A stretch of 5,721 bases of DNA from Acidobacteriaceae bacterium (GTDB lineage Bacteria > Acidobacteriota > Terriglobia > Terriglobales > Acidobacteriaceae), in the NCBI GenBank assembly GCA_003140705.1, contig PLKU01000122.1, positions 3,807 to 9,527 on the forward strand, read 5' to 3'. Position numbers and translations under genes: made by a program. Positions 5,374-5,721 of the stretch are shown one piece after another (position 1 is the stretch's first letter; every line of letters starts with the position of its first letter). Below the pieces are notes generated by a model, which was given only the letters and a program-made list of their open reading frames with translations, did no database searches and was not told the origin of the DNA.

Positions 5374-5721
5374 CTATTTCTTCTTCGCCGCACTGCGTCC
5401 GCCAAGCAGGCCTTCGAGTTCTTCCTTGAACTCGCGGACATCCTTGAAGTCCCGATAGACGGAAGCGAACCGGATGTAAGCCACGGTGTCGAGAACTTTC
5501 AGATTCTGCATGATCAGCTCGCCAACCTCACTGGTGGTACGTTCGCGCTCCGGTGCATCCACAAGATAAGCTTCGGCGGCGTCGACAATGGCCTCGAGTT
5601 TGCTGGAAGGAACGGGGCGCTTTTCACAGGCACGGAGTAGTCCACTGAGCACTTTCTGGCGATCGAAGCGCTCACGGCGGCCGTCTTTCTTGACCACCAT
5701 GTAGGGAATTTCGTCGATGCG
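5374..5721 (-). CDS. nrdR: Transcriptional repressor NrdR, C-terminal part (5' end outside window)
   Basis: NrdR represses ribonucleotide reductase operons when its ATP-cone domain binds ATP/dATP, linking deoxynucleotide supply to reductase expression. The frame is open to the window edge and codes for 115 residues ending at TAG 5374-5376. The segment begins RIDEIPYMVVKKDGRRERFD, where the family's zinc-ribbon domain joins the ATP cone. The cone follows, with the LLRACEKRPV helix and ending in the family signature VAYIRFASVYRDFKDVREF. The ATG at 5700 is internal: family members have about 45 residues with four zinc-binding Cys before it, and the seven codons upstream of it still match the family, so the gene continues past the edge. 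The Lys-rich tail (AAKKK) is common in this family. It is the most upstream visible gene of the minus-strand cluster; the promoter is not in view. Confidence 0.95.
   Translation of the reverse strand, partial: RIDEIPYMVVKKDGRRERFDRQKVLSGLLRACEKRPVPSSKLEAIVDAAEAYLVDAPERERTTSEVGELIMQNLKVLDTVAYIRFASVYRDFKDVREFKEELEGLLGGRSAAKKK

Noticed and set aside
5374..5700. A complete 108-residue ATP-cone protein starting at ATG 5700
   Set aside because: The codons upstream of 5700 continue the NrdR pattern (RIDEIPY) to the window edge, so this is a truncated view of a full-length NrdR.

Overview
The window reads as an ordinary, densely packed piece of bacterial chromosome with moderately high GC. The ribH-nusB pair, an NAD-type isocitrate dehydrogenase, the short form of DapB and the fungal/archaeal-type Asd together suggest an Acidobacteriota-like soil bacterium. 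That assignment is an inference from gene order and protein style, since no rRNA or marker phylogeny is available here.

Layout. On the plus strand, the 3' end of ribH (lumazine synthase, riboflavin pathway) overlaps a complete nusB (antitermination factor). A 64-base convergent gap follows. All remaining genes are on the minus strand. Read in transcription order from the right edge they are: nrdR (partial, 5' end outside the window), an NAD-dependent isocitrate dehydrogenase, a small YciI/YCII-family gene broken by a frameshift, asd, lysC and dapB. Gaps between them are 21, 21, 83, 28 and 20 bases, so they look like one transcription unit whose promoter lies beyond the right edge. A secondary promoter ahead of asd is possible but not visible.

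Function. LysC phosphorylates aspartate and Asd reduces aspartyl phosphate to the semialdehyde. After the dapA step, which is not encoded here, DapB reduces the dihydrodipicolinate precursor. This gives most of the upper trunk of the aspartate/diaminopimelate/lysine pathway. Isocitrate dehydrogenase is a TCA-cycle enzyme, and NrdR is the ATP/dATP-sensing repressor of ribonucleotide reductase genes.

Nothing here looks like a new defence, mobile or regulatory system. The most notable point is the clean single-base frame break in the YciI-family gene, next to a perfect 12-base palindrome. No stretch longer than 300 bases lacks a gene, and I see no RNA gene, mobile element, CRISPR array or convincing terminator.
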